A program made the translations under genes and the position numbers. Source: Polaribacter sp. SA4-10 (GTDB taxonomy: Bacteria > Bacteroidota > Bacteroidia > Flavobacteriales > Flavobacteriaceae). From it: 64,000 nt of DNA. The stretch covers positions 2,641,001 to 2,705,000 of the forward strand of contig NZ_CP019331.1 in assembly GCF_002163835.1 (NCBI RefSeq), read 5' to 3'. Below are positions 33,087-43,924 of this stretch, in pieces (within the stretch, counting starts at the first letter, position 1; each line of letters begins with the position of its first letter). Under the pieces are notes generated by a model. That model was given only the letters and a program-made list of their open reading frames with translations, made no database searches and had not been told where the DNA came from.

Positions 33087-36000
33087 GTGCAAAAACCTGC
33101 TACTTTTGAAGTTTATAATGCGTCTGCTGGAAGTGGAAAGACTTTTACGCTCGTAAAAGAATATTTAAAAATTTTATTGATTTCTGAAGATATTTTTACA
33201 TTTCAGAAAGTACTAGCAATAACATTTACAAACAAAGCTGCTGCAGAGATGAAGGAGCGTATTTTGTTAAATTTAGAAGAATTCTCTGAAGGAATAGAAA
33301 GTGATTTACTTCAAAAAATTAGTACTGAAATTGTAGTTGATAAAGCTACGATTAAAGAAAGAAGTAAGAAGGTTTTAGATGTAATTTTAAAAAATTACTC
33401 CGCTTTTTCAATTACTACAATTGATAGTTTTACCCATAAAATAATTAAAAGTTTTGCGTATGATTTAGGTTTGTCTCTTAATTTTGAGGTAGAAATGGAT
33501 GCAGTTTCTTTATTAAATGAAGCGGTAGATGTTTTAATTTCTAAAATTGGTACAGATGAGAAATTGACTAAATTACTAATAGATTTTTCTTTAGATAAAA
33601 CAGATGATGATAGATCTTGGGATATTTCTAGAGAGTTAAATGAGTTTGCTAGAGTTCTTTTAAATGAAGAAGATAATGCTCATTTTTTAAAACTTGCGGA
33701 TAAAAAATTAGAAGATTTCACTAATTTAAAATCAAAACTTTTTATACACCAAAAAGAACTAAAAAAAGAATTAAAAAAAGTAGGAGAAGATTGTTTGCAA
33801 ATAATTGCTTCAGCAAATTTAGATCCTAAAGATTTTTTAAGAGGAACAATTCCTAAGTTTTTTGGAGATTTAAGTGAGAAATCGGTAAATATTGATTTTA
33901 TAAAAAGAAGTGAAACTATAGAAAAAGCGATAGAAAACAATCAGTATTACAAAAAAACAGCGAGTAGTGAAATTGCAGACTCTATAGAACAAATTATTCC
34001 ACAGGTTATAACTTTTTTTAGAAAAGCTCAAGAAATTTATCAGCAATTTATTTTAAATAAATTAGCATTAAAAAGTATTATTCCTTTGGCGGTTTTAAAT
34101 AATATTAATGCAGAATTAAACAATATAAAAGAGGATAATAATATTAGATTAAATGCAGAATTTAATCAATTAATTTCTGATAATATAAAAGACCAGCCAG
34201 CGCCGTTTATTTATGAAAGAATTGGACAACGTTTTATGCATTATTTTATAGATGAAATGCAAGATACTTCTGTGTTGCAGTGGCAAAATTTAATTCCGTT
34301 AATAGACAATGCATTAGCACAAGAAAATAGTAGTTTGCTTTTGGTTGGCGATGGAAAACAAGCTATTTATAGATGGAGAGGAGGAGAGGCTAAGCAGTTT
34401 GTTAACTTAGGTTCTGAGGAGGAAAACAGTAAAAATCCGTTTCAAATTTTTAAAGAAATAAAAGAGCTAGCAACTAATTACAGAAGTTACTCGGAGGTAA
34501 TTCAATTTAATAATGATTTTTTTCAACACACTTCTAATTTTCTTGAAAATACAGCTTATAAAAATATCTTTTTAGAAGGAAATAAACAGTTGGAGAATAT
34601 TAAAAAAGGAGGTTTTGTATCACTCTCATTTTTAGAAAAAGAAGAGGATGTAGATGAAAATAAAATAAAATATCCAAAGAAAGTTTTAGAGAAAATTAAT
34701 CAACTTACAGATGAATTTTCATTAAATGAAATTTGTATTTTAGTAAGAAAAAAGAAAGACGGAATTGCAGTTGCTAATTATTTATCAGAAAACGGAATTG
34801 CTATAATTTCTTCTGAAACGCTATTATTACAGAATAGTGCAAAAGTTGTTTTTATTACGCATGTTTTACAAATGCTTCAACACCCAAATGATGAAGAAAC
34901 GCGTTTTGATTTTTTATACTTTTTACATCAACATTTAAAAATAGAAATACCAAAACACTTATTTTTAAAAGCACATATAAAATCTACAAATTCAATTCTT
35001 TTTGATGAATTAAAAAAATACGGAGTTTTATTTAACATTTTTAATTTTCATCAATTGCCTTTTTATGAGAAAACTGAAGAAATTATTAGAGGTTTTCAAC
35101 TCGTAAATTCATCAGATGCATATATTCAATTTTTCTTAGATACAGTATTAGAACAACAAAGAAAAGGGACAAGTATTCAAGAGTTTTTAGACTTTTGGGA
35201 GCTTAAGAAAGACAAGTTAAGTATTGTTGCGCCAGAAAGTGCAAATGCTGTTCAGGTAATGACAATTCATAAGTCGAAGGGATTAGAATTTCCAGTTGTT
35301 ATTTTTCCTTGTGATGTAGATATTTATAGGCAAATAAACCCTAAAGTTTGGCTAGATCAATTGCCAGAGAGTTATACCAATTTTAATGAACTATTAGTTC
35401 CTTTTAATAAAGACTTGAGTTATGTAAATGATAGAGGTTTGCAGATTTATAATGATCAAAGAGAAGAATTAGAATTAGATAATTTTAATCTTTTATATGT
35501 TGCATTAACGAGAGCAGAAGAACAATTGTATATTATTACTGATAAAAAATTATCTACAAAAGGAGAAGAAAATACTGGTTTTTATTCTGGTGTTTTTATA
35601 AATTATTTAAAACAAAAAAACCTTTGGGATGAGGATGAGTTGGAGTTTTGTTTTGGAGAAAAAGAGAGGGTTAGTGAAAGGCTAGAAGAAAAGTCTATTT
35701 CAGAAATTCATCAAAAATTTATATCAACCCCTTGGCAAGAACATAATATACACTTATTGGCAAGTGCATCAAAATTATGGAATACAGTAAAAGGTGAAGC
35801 TATTGATTATGGTAATTTATTGCATGAAATAATGGCTCATATTATAATTGAAAAAGACATAGAAAAGATTGTTTCAAAATATGAGCAGCAAGGTATTTTA
35901 GATGAAATACAAACTAAGCAAATTGAAGAAAGTATAAATAAGGTTGTTTATCATCCAAAATTAAAAAAATATTTTTCTGATGAGGTTGTTATTTTTAATG

Positions 36001-36224
36001 AAAGAGAGATTGTAGCTCAAGATAATCAAATTATTATTCCAGATAGATTGGTTTTTAATAGTAAAAATGAAGTTGTAATTATTGATTATAAAACAGGGAA
36101 ACCTTCTAAAAGTTATCATCAACAATTATTAAAATATGAGCAAGTCTTAAAGTTGATGAATTTTAATGTAATCAAAAAACTACTTATTTACATTAATGAA
36201 GAAATTGATGTTGTTGAAGTATAG
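33087..36224 (+). CDS. RecB/AddA-like helicase-nuclease (UvrD family)
   Basis: A 1045-residue superfamily 1A helicase with a C-terminal nuclease, the large subunit of an AddAB/RecBCD-type double-strand-break repair enzyme. Motif I is NASAGSGKTFTLVKEYL (about 10-26), motif Ia ITFTNKAAAEMKERI, motif II YFIDEMQDTSVLQWQNL, motif III LLVGDGKQAIYRWRGG, motif V VMTIHKSKGLEFPVVIFPC and motif VI LLYVALTRAEEQLYI. The PD-(D/E)XK nuclease near the end reads VVIIDYKTGKPSKSY. The start codon is GTG at 33087. The AddB-like partner, usually encoded close by, is not next to it here: kbl follows instead. Confidence 0.9.
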   Translation: MQKPATFEVYNASAGSGKTFTLVKEYLKILLISEDIFTFQKVLAITFTNKAAAEMKERILLNLEEFSEGIESDLLQKISTEIVVDKATIKERSKKVLDVILKNYSAFSITTIDSFTHKIIKSFAYDLGLSLNFEVEMDAVSLLNEAVDVLISKIGTDEKLTKLLIDFSLDKTDDDRSWDISRELNEFARVLLNEEDNAHFLKLADKKLEDFTNLKSKLFIHQKELKKELKKVGEDCLQIIASANLDPKDFLRGTIPKFFGDLSEKSVNIDFIKRSETIEKAIENNQYYKKTASSEIADSIEQIIPQVITFFRKAQEIYQQFILNKLALKSIIPLAVLNNINAELNNIKEDNNIRLNAEFNQLISDNIKDQPAPFIYERIGQRFMHYFIDEMQDTSVLQWQNLIPLIDNALAQENSSLLLVGDGKQAIYRWRGGEAKQFVNLGSEEENSKNPFQIFKEIKELATNYRSYSEVIQFNNDFFQHTSNFLENTAYKNIFLEGNKQLENIKKGGFVSLSFLEKEEDVDENKIKYPKKVLEKINQLTDEFSLNEICILVRKKKDGIAVANYLSENGIAIISSETLLLQNSAKVVFITHVLQMLQHPNDEETRFDFLYFLHQHLKIEIPKHLFLKAHIKSTNSILFDELKKYGVLFNIFNFHQLPFYEKTEEIIRGFQLVNSSDAYIQFFLDTVLEQQRKGTSIQEFLDFWELKKDKLSIVAPESANAVQVMTIHKSKGLEFPVVIFPCDVDIYRQINPKVWLDQLPESYTNFNELLVPFNKDLSYVNDRGLQIYNDQREELELDNFNLLYVALTRAEEQLYIITDKKLSTKGEENTGFYSGVFINYLKQKNLWDEDELEFCFGEKERVSERLEEKSISEIHQKFISTPWQEHNIHLLASASKLWNTVKGEAIDYGNLLHEIMAHIIIEKDIEKIVSKYEQQGILDEIQTKQIEESINKVVYHPKLKKYFSDEVVIFNEREIVAQDNQIIIPDRLVFNSKNEVVIIDYKTGKPSKSYHQQLLKYEQVLKLMNFNVIKKLLIYINEEIDVVEV

Positions 36225-36272
36225 TTAGAAAAAATAAACTTTGTAACTTTGTGTTTGTTAAATCAATAATAA

Positions 36273-37466
36273 ATGTACGGTAAAATTAAAGATACTTTAG
36301 AAAAAGAGATTCAAGAAATAAAAGAAGCAGGTTTATATAAATCTGAAAGAATTATAACGTCTCCACAAGGCGCACTCATTAAAATTTCTACAGGCGAAGA
36401 GGTGCTAAATTTTTGTGCCAACAACTATTTGGGTTTATCAAACCATCCAGAAGTAATTCAGGCCGCAAAAGATACTTTAGATTCTCATGGTTTTGGTATG
36501 GGCTCGGTACGTTTTATTTGCGGTACGCAAAACATTCATAAGCAGTTAGAGAAAAAAATTGCAGATTTCTATACAACAGAAGATACTATTTTATATGCTG
36601 CTTGTTTTGATGCAAATGGAGGTGTTTTCGAACCATTACTAACAAAAGAGGATGCAATTATTTCAGATAGTTTAAATCATGCATCTGTTATTGACGGAGT
36701 GCGTTTGTGTAAAGCAGCAAGATATCGGTATAATAATAATGACATGTCTTCATTAGAAGAGCAATTGATTGAAGCGAATAAACAGAATCATCGTTTTAAA
36801 ATTATTGTTACAGATGGTGTCTTCTCTATGGATGGAATTGTAGCAAAACTCGATGAAATTTGTGATTTAGCAGATAAATATGATGCATTAGTAATGGTAG
36901 ATGAATGTCACGCAACTGGTTTTATCGGAAAAACAGGTCGTGGAACTGTAGAGTTGAAAAACGTAATGGATAGAGTTGATATTGTAACGGGAACGCTTGG
37001 AAAGGCTTTGGGTGGTGCAATGGGTGGTTATACTACTGGTAAAAAAGAAATTATTGAAATTTTACGTCAGCGTTCTAGACCTTATTTGTTTTCAAACTCT
37101 TTAGCGCCAGCAATTGTTGGAGCATCTTTAAAAGTATTTGATTTAATTTCTGATGACACCTCGTTTCGTGATAAATTAGAATGGAATACAAATTATTTTC
37201 GCACAGAAATGGAAAAAGCAGGTTTTGATTTAGTGGGTGCAGATGCAGCAATTGTGCCCGTGATGCTGTATGATGCAAAACTTTCTCAAGTAATGGCAAA
37301 CAAACTATTAGAAAAAGGAATTTATGTTATCGGTTTCTTTTTCCCTGTAGTACCTAAGGGAAAAGCAAGAATAAGAGTGCAGTTGTCAGCAGCGCATACA
37401 AAAGAGCACCTAAATAAAGCGATATCAGCTTTTATTGAAGTTGGTAAAGAATTGAAAATTATTTAA
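36273..37466 (+). CDS. kbl: Glycine C-acetyltransferase (2-amino-3-ketobutyrate CoA ligase)
   Basis: A 397-residue PLP enzyme of the alpha-oxoamine synthase family that splits 2-amino-3-ketobutyrate into glycine and acetyl-CoA in threonine breakdown. Seen: [46 protein letters not shown] and the PLP lysine K244 in [17 protein letters not shown]. Length and start ([10 protein letters not shown]) fit Kbl better than BioF or KBL-like serine palmitoyltransferases. Threonine dehydrogenase is not adjacent. Confidence 0.94.
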   Translation: MYGKIKDTLEKEIQEIKEAGLYKSERIITSPQGALIKISTGEEVLNFCANNYLGLSNHPEVIQAAKDTLDSHGFGMGSVRFICGTQNIHKQLEKKIADFYTTEDTILYAACFDANGGVFEPLLTKEDAIISDSLNHASVIDGVRLCKAARYRYNNNDMSSLEEQLIEANKQNHRFKIIVTDGVFSMDGIVAKLDEICDLADKYDALVMVDECHATGFIGKTGRGTVELKNVMDRVDIVTGTLGKALGGAMGGYTTGKKEIIEILRQRSRPYLFSNSLAPAIVGASLKVFDLISDDTSFRDKLEWNTNYFRTEMEKAGFDLVGADAAIVPVMLYDAKLSQVMANKLLEKGIYVIGFFFPVVPKGKARIRVQLSAAHTKEHLNKAISAFIEVGKELKII

Positions 37467-37541
37467 AATTTTCTTTGTGAATACGTTTTAAGAGATTACT
37501 TTTACTTAGTGAAATTAAAGTTTAATTAAAAATACTTGAAA

Positions 37542-38876
37542 ATGAAAAGATTTAAATTAGTCGTAATGGCTTTGTTTACGCTAGTAACGGTTAGCAGCGC
37601 AAACGCACAAGATGAAAACAAACCGTGGGCTATAGGTTTTGGAATACATGGCATAGATTTTTACTCTAACAGTGATCTTGGTGGAATGTTTAAAGAACTT
37701 ATAGGGCCTGGAGACGTAAGTTACATACCTACTATTTCTAAGGTTTCGGCAGATAGGTATCTAAACAAGGGGTTTTCTTTACAATTAGCAGGTTATTTGA
37801 ATAAAACTAGACTTTCAGATTTACTTTACTATTCAATCGATGCAACGGTAAAATATGATCTAAATAATTTAGTAGGGCAAACAGGATGGTTTGATCCTTA
37901 TGTATATGCAGGATCAGGTTATACTTCTATTGATTCAAGTGGAGAAGCAATGTTAAATGTTGGTGCAGGTTTTAACACATGGTTAAGTAAGGATATAGGT
38001 TTAAACTTTCAATCAGGAATTAAAAATGGTTTTTCTGATGTTATAGATAATCACTTTCAAACAAGTATGAGTTTAGTTATTCGATTTGGAGGAAAAGATA
38101 CTGATGGAGACGGTGTATATGATAAAAAAGATGCTTGTCTTGAAGTACCAGGATTAAAAGAATTTAATGGATGTCCAGATGCTGATGGTGATGGAATCAA
38201 AGATTCTGATGATGCATGTCCTAATGTTGCTGGTTTAGCAGCTATGAATGGATGTCCAGATGCTGATGGCGATGGTGTTGCAGATAAAGATGATATGTGT
38301 CCTAATTCTAAAGGAACTAAAGCTAATAAAGGTTGCCCAGATACAGATGGCGATGGTGTTGTAGATAAAAATGATAAATGTTCAACTGAAGCAGGACCAA
38401 TTGCTAATGGAGGTTGCCCTTGGCTAGACACAGATGGAGATAGTATTTTAGATAAAGATGATAAATGTCCATTAGTTTCTGGTATTGCTTCTGAAGGAGG
38501 ATGTCCTGAAGTAATTTCAAATGAAGCACAAATGGGTATCGATACATTTGCTGAAGCAATTTTATTCAATACAGGTAGATCTAGCTTTAAATTAGGAGTC
38601 ACTGAATTTTTAGATAGTATGTTAGCTATTATTAACGAATATCCTACGGCTGAATTCGAAATTAGAGGATTTACAGATAGTGTAGGAAGTGATAAAGGTA
38701 ATTTGAAATTATCTGATAAAAGAGCAAATGCTGTTAAGGATTATTTAGTTAAAAATGGAATTGCTGCTGCAAGGTTAACTGCAATAGGTTTTGGTGAAGA
38801 GAGTCCAATAGACTCAAACAAAACAAGAGCTGGTAGAGCTAAAAATAGAAGAGTAGAGGTTAAGGTAATTAACTAA
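37542..38876 (+). CDS. OmpA-family protein with TSP type 3 repeats, copy 1
   Basis: About 444 residues. I take the ATG at 37542 ([23 protein letters not shown]) as start; a TTG two codons earlier is less likely. After the signal peptide comes an eight-strand-like barrel (about 22-185), then five calcium-binding thrombospondin type 3 repeats ([31 protein letters not shown] and so on), and a C-terminal OmpA domain ([62 protein letters not shown]) that holds peptidoglycan. It should tie the outer membrane to the wall. A near-duplicate lies downstream, separated by a decayed atpD fragment. Confidence 0.9.
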   Translation: MKRFKLVVMALFTLVTVSSANAQDENKPWAIGFGIHGIDFYSNSDLGGMFKELIGPGDVSYIPTISKVSADRYLNKGFSLQLAGYLNKTRLSDLLYYSIDATVKYDLNNLVGQTGWFDPYVYAGSGYTSIDSSGEAMLNVGAGFNTWLSKDIGLNFQSGIKNGFSDVIDNHFQTSMSLVIRFGGKDTDGDGVYDKKDACLEVPGLKEFNGCPDADGDGIKDSDDACPNVAGLAAMNGCPDADGDGVADKDDMCPNSKGTKANKGCPDTDGDGVVDKNDKCSTEAGPIANGGCPWLDTDGDSILDKDDKCPLVSGIASEGGCPEVISNEAQMGIDTFAEAILFNTGRSSFKLGVTEFLDSMLAIINEYPTAEFEIRGFTDSVGSDKGNLKLSDKRANAVKDYLVKNGIAAARLTAIGFGEESPIDSNKTRAGRAKNRRVEVKVIN

Positions 38877-38893
38877 TTCTCAATTAAAATAAT

Positions 38894-38930
38894 AAAAGGT
38901 CTCATCAGAAGCGATGAGACCTTTTTTTTT
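38894..38930 (+). terminator. Rho-independent terminator of OmpA copy 1
   Basis: A 13-bp stem (AAAAGGTCTCATC / GATGAGACCTTTT) with a 6-base loop and a long T run. Nearly the same hairpin follows copy 2. Confidence 0.88.
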
Positions 38931-39149
38931 GCTCCTTTGTACCTCATAATAAGTGTATTTATCCCAAAGAGGAGTTTTTGTTAAATATCTAAAATAATAA
39001 TTTAGAGACAGATGGCCATAGCAATAGATTCTTTTTTAAATTATTGAATCAATAATTAATTTTAAATTAAGTATTTAAAGTGCTGAAATTCATAGTATTA
39101 AGTATTTGTCTTAAATTAAAAGTGTCGATGGTTACATTTTTATGATTAT

Positions 39150-39425
39150 TTAAAAATCCTGGTTAATAGGTTATTATAACTAATTCTACAGGTAATAATG
39201 ATGAATCAAACAGAGATGCTGAAGTTTCAATTTAAAATATATTTATTCATTTAATTTAACGGAAGGTATATTTGATAGTCAAGGGTTCTTTAAAAAAAGA
39301 AGATAAAGTTTGGGGACAATTAACCGTTCAATGTCTAAGTTCGAAGATATATCTGTTTTTACACTAGTTTTATTCACAGGAATTAAAGTATTTAATTTAA
39401 TTATACTTTACGAAAAAGTTATAGA
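39150..39425 (+). pseudogene. Decayed atpD fragment between the two OmpA genes
   Basis: Bases 39318-39408 read INRSMSKFEDISVFTLVLFTG and IKVFNLIILYEK, against [21 protein letters not shown] and [12 protein letters not shown] of the intact AtpD (bases 41580-41680). Upstream, 39280-39320 matches the KEGKDGL region with a frameshift, and 39202-39235 (DESNRDAEVSI) resembles [11 protein letters not shown]. Stops, deletions and frameshifts destroy it. The upstream limit is uncertain; nothing is recognised in 38931-39150. Confidence 0.78.
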
Positions 39426-39537
39426 ATACGTCTATTTTTTTCAGCGAGAGTGTGTAAAACCTTTTTAATTTGATATTTAATACACCGTGTTTTAAAATGA
39501 CATACAGATTTATCTTTGTAGATAGCTTTTCTTTTTC

Positions 39538-39545
39538 TATTTTTG
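39538..39545 (+). promoter_or_regulatory. -7 promoter element for OmpA copy 2
   Basis: TATTTTTG lies 40 bases before the ATG at 39586. A second match, TATCTTTG at 39511-39518, is an alternative. Confidence 0.35.
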
Positions 39546-39585
39546 TGGCTTAGAATAAATCAACTCTTAATTTAAAAATTAAATA

Positions 39586-40938
39586 ATGAAACAATTAAAA
39601 TTAGCTGTGATAGCTTTGTTTACGTTAGTAACTGTTAGTAATGTAAGCGCACAAGATGAAAACAACCCTTGGGTAGTAGGTTTTGGTGTTAACGTTATAG
39701 ACTTTTATAACTATGAAGCATTTGGAGACCAAGTAACAGATCTAGTAGAACCTAATGATTGGAATGTCTTACCTTCTATTTCAAGAATTTCTGCAGAAAA
39801 GTATATTGATAAAGGTTTTTCTTTGCAATTAGCAGGTTCTATTAATAAGATTGAGACTATTAATGAAATAGATGATTCTGATTCTCTTTACTGGTCATTA
39901 GATGCAAATGTAAAATATGATTTAAATAACTTAGTAGGTGATACTTCTTGGTTTGATCCTTATGTTTATTTAGGTGGAGGTTATACTTCTGTAGATTCTG
40001 AAGGGGAAGGTATGTTAAATACGGGTATTGGTTTCAACACTTGGTTTAGTGATAACTTAGGCTTCAACTTTCAAACAGGAACTAAAATGGGTTTTTCTGA
40101 TAAAGTAAAATCTCATTACCAAAGTTCTTTAGGTTTAGTTATTAAATTTGGAGGAACAGATACCGATGGCGATGGAGTATATGATAAGTATGATGCTTGT
40201 CCAAATGTTGCAGGTTTAGCAGTTATGAATGGGTGTCCGGATGCTGACAATGATGGTATTAAAGATTCTGATGATGCTTGTCCAAATGTTGCAGGTTTAG
40301 CAGCTATGAATGGATGTCCAGATGCTGATGGCGATGGAGTTGCAGATAACGATGATATGTGTCCTAATTCTAAAGGAACTAAAGCAAATAAAGGTTGCCC
40401 AGATACAGATGGCGATGGTGTTGTAGATAAAGATGATAAATGTGCTACAGTAGCAGGTCCTTCGGTTAACGGAGGTTGTCCTTGGCCAGATACAGATGGA
40501 GATAGCGTTTTAGATAAAGATGATAAATGTCCATTAGTTGCTGGTATTGCTTCTGAAGGAGGATGTCCTGAAGTAATTTCAAATGAGGCACAAATGGGTA
40601 TCAACACATTTGCAGAGGCTATTTTATTTAACTTAGAAAGCGCAAGTTTTCAAAGAGGAGTTACTAAAGTCTTAGATGGTATGTTAGCTATTATTAACGA
40701 ATATCCTTCAGCTGAATTCGCAATTAGAGGTTATACAGATACTTCAGGAAGTGTTTCTGGAAACTTAAAACTATCTAATGCAAGAGCGAATGCTGTTAAA
40801 GGTTATTTAGTTGAAAATGGAATTGATGCGGCAAGATTAACTGCTACAGGTTTTGGTCAAGAGAGCCCAATAGCTTCAAACAAAACAAGAGCTGGTAGAG
40901 CTAAAAATAGAAGAGTAGAGGTTAAGGTAACTAACTAA
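39586..40938 (+). CDS. OmpA-family protein with TSP type 3 repeats, copy 2
   Basis: A 450-residue paralogue of the protein at 37542 with the same order: signal peptide ([23 protein letters not shown]), barrel, five TSP3 repeats ([75 protein letters not shown]) and OmpA C-terminus. The barrel half has diverged clearly (an extra INEIDDSDS segment), while the repeat and OmpA halves and even the terminator are almost the same in DNA, as if kept alike by gene conversion. The gene stands 295 bases upstream of atpD. Confidence 0.9.
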   Translation: MKQLKLAVIALFTLVTVSNVSAQDENNPWVVGFGVNVIDFYNYEAFGDQVTDLVEPNDWNVLPSISRISAEKYIDKGFSLQLAGSINKIETINEIDDSDSLYWSLDANVKYDLNNLVGDTSWFDPYVYLGGGYTSVDSEGEGMLNTGIGFNTWFSDNLGFNFQTGTKMGFSDKVKSHYQSSLGLVIKFGGTDTDGDGVYDKYDACPNVAGLAVMNGCPDADNDGIKDSDDACPNVAGLAAMNGCPDADGDGVADNDDMCPNSKGTKANKGCPDTDGDGVVDKDDKCATVAGPSVNGGCPWPDTDGDSVLDKDDKCPLVAGIASEGGCPEVISNEAQMGINTFAEAILFNLESASFQRGVTKVLDGMLAIINEYPSAEFAIRGYTDTSGSVSGNLKLSNARANAVKGYLVENGIDAARLTATGFGQESPIASNKTRAGRAKNRRVEVKVTN

Positions 40939-40955
40939 TTCTCAAAAATAATAGT

Positions 40956-40993
40956 AAAAAGGTCTCATCAGAAATGATGAGACCTTTTTTTTT
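40956..40993 (+). terminator. Rho-independent terminator of OmpA copy 2
   Basis: GGTCTCATCA pairs with TGATGAGACC around a GAAA loop, flanked by A5 and T9; a sister of the terminator at 38894. Confidence 0.88.
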
Positions 40994-41163
40994 CTAATTT
41001 ATTTTGGAAAGTTTATGTTATCCTTAATTTTTTACTGCTATAATTGGGTTGAATTTTAGTTGAAAATTAGTGAATCGAATCAATAAGTAGAGAGGTGAAT
41101 TCAATATCTTAATTAACAAGTAAAAAATAACCTAAAACATTTTTAAAATTCCATATAAAAAAT

Positions 41164-41190
41164 TACCTTTGCACCCTTGAAAAGAGGTGC
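41164..41190 (+). promoter_or_regulatory. atpD promoter and leader hairpin
   Basis: TACCTTTG at 41164-41171 fits the -7 consensus. It is followed at once by GCACC (41171-41175) and GGTGC (41186-41190), a stem-loop that would form at the 5' end of the atpD mRNA about 40 bases before the ATG. Confidence 0.5.
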
Positions 41191-41211
41191 AAAATCCACG
41201 AAATAAAATAA

Positions 41212-42744
<1,533 letters not shown>

Positions 42745-42755
42745 AACTATAGAGA

Positions 42756-43049
42756 ATGTATTTAGAAATTGTAACACCAGAAGCTATTTTATTTTCATCA
42801 GAGGTTGATTCATTATCAGTTCCTGGTATTAATGGAGAATTTCAAATGCTTGATAATCACGCACCAATAGTTTCTATTCTAAAAGATGGAATTATTAATA
42901 TTCATGTTCACTCACAAGTAAACTTGAAGCTAGATGATTTAAATGTGAAGCTAGTTCCTCTTGAAGGAGACGATAAAATTTTAACATTAATTATAAATTC
43001 TGGAACATTAGAATTAAACGATAATAAAGTAATAATCTTAGCTGATTAA
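42756..43049 (+). CDS. atpC: F1 ATP synthase subunit epsilon, short form
   Basis: A 97-residue subunit that couples rotation to catalysis. It contains the N-terminal beta-sandwich (MYLEIVTPEAILFSSEVDSLSVPGINGEFQMLDNHAPIVSIL) but ends where the C-terminal helical hairpin of longer forms (about 135 residues) would begin. Short epsilon subunits are common in this phylum, so this is probably not a truncation. It is in one operon with atpD and is followed by a strong terminator. Confidence 0.93.
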   Translation: MYLEIVTPEAILFSSEVDSLSVPGINGEFQMLDNHAPIVSILKDGIINIHVHSQVNLKLDDLNVKLVPLEGDDKILTLIINSGTLELNDNKVIILAD

Positions 43050-43070
43050 GTATTATCTATTTTTATAAAA

Positions 43071-43106
43071 TAAAACCTCAAAGTAAATATTTACTTTGAG
43101 GTTTTA
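43071..43106 (+). terminator. Rho-independent terminator of atpDC
   Basis: A long, nearly perfect palindrome (TAAAACCTCAAAGTAAA / TTTACTTTGAGGTTTTA) just after atpC; A/T symmetric, so it could act on both strands. Confidence 0.85.
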
Positions 43107-43501
43107 TCGTTTTATAGCAATTTTACTAAACAGTTGATTTGTATAGTGTAAATTTATTTATTAAAGTATTAGAAGTAAACACCTTATTATTTATAGTGTA
43201 ATAATATCTACTATCTATTATTAGTAAATTACTTAACTAGCATTTAGGTTGTTATTATTTTTTTATATTCTCTTCTTTTAGTAAAAACAAAATGCATAAA
43301 AACTTATAAGATTTAATTTCTTAGAAAAGAGCTTTACAATTACATAAAGAAAGCTCTTATGATGACAATACATTTGTTGAAGAGGTAAGAGTTGTAACAT
43401 TTTACTTAGAAACCTTTAAACTTCAGATTGAATGTAAAAATTAGAGTAGAATTAGTAATGTATGCAATAAAAAATAACATTTACACTCCATAAAAATATT
43501 G
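43107..43501 (+). other. Gene-free stretch with a possible decayed reading frame
   Basis: No intact gene is seen. Bases about 43348-43446 read HKESSYDDNTFVEEVRVVTF and YLETFKLQIECKN before a stop, with stops just upstream in the same frame. The source gene is not recognised. The rest is AT-rich sequence without clear structure until the rbfA promoter. Confidence 0.3.
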
Positions 43502-43509
43502 TAAATTTG
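43502..43509 (+). promoter_or_regulatory. -7 element directly before the rbfA start codon
   Basis: TAAATTTG ends 4 bases before the rbfA ATG (43514). Initiation at the usual distance would place the first base of the mRNA on or next to the ATG. Confidence 0.5.
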
Positions 43510-43513
43510 CGGC

Positions 43514-43909
43514 ATGGAAGAAACTAACAGACAGAGAAAAATTGCAGGTGTTCTACAAAAAGATTTGGTAGATGTATTGCAAAAAGCGGCGCAAGATGGA
43601 ATGAAAGGGATTATTATTTCTGTTTCTAAAGTACATGTAACCGCAGATTTAGGGGTTGCAAAAGTATATTTAAGTATTTTTCCTTCTAGCGAAAGAGATG
43701 AATTGATTAAAGGAGTGCAATCTAATACGCCTTTAATTCGTCATGAAATGGCAAAAAGAACTCGAAATCAATTACGCAGAATGCCAGAATTGTTGTTTTT
43801 TGGTGATGATACTTTAGATTATATTGAAGAAATAGATAAGTCTTTAAAAGGAGAAGATGACAATCCTATTAAAAATCCAGAGGTTTTACCAAGACGTAAA
43901 AAGAATTAA
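43514..43909 (+). CDS. rbfA: Ribosome-binding factor A
   Basis: A 131-residue KH-like protein that binds the 30S subunit and helps 16S rRNA 5'-end maturation. The family pattern is clear: RQRKIAGVLQKDLVDVLQ, GIIISVSKVHVTADLGVAKVYLSIFP, LIRHEMAKRTRNQLRRMPELLFFGDDTLDYIEEIDKSL. A permease gene follows after 15 bases. The promoter stands so close that the mRNA is probably leaderless. Confidence 0.95.
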   Translation: MEETNRQRKIAGVLQKDLVDVLQKAAQDGMKGIIISVSKVHVTADLGVAKVYLSIFPSSERDELIKGVQSNTPLIRHEMAKRTRNQLRRMPELLFFGDDTLDYIEEIDKSLKGEDDNPIKNPEVLPRRKKN

Positions 43910-43924
43910 ATTCAAACTTCTTAA

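Noticed and set aside
38057..38602. Long open frame (181 codons) on the minus strand inside OmpA copy 1, with a similar one at 40116-40607 in copy 2
   Set aside because: It is the antisense shadow of the Asp/Gly-rich TSP3 repeats, whose codons give no stops on the other strand; the translation is a Ser/Pro-rich repeat without signal or domain.
42756..43049. AtpC as a truncated gene
   Set aside because: The short form without the helical hairpin is usual in Bacteroidota, and a clean stop and terminator follow.
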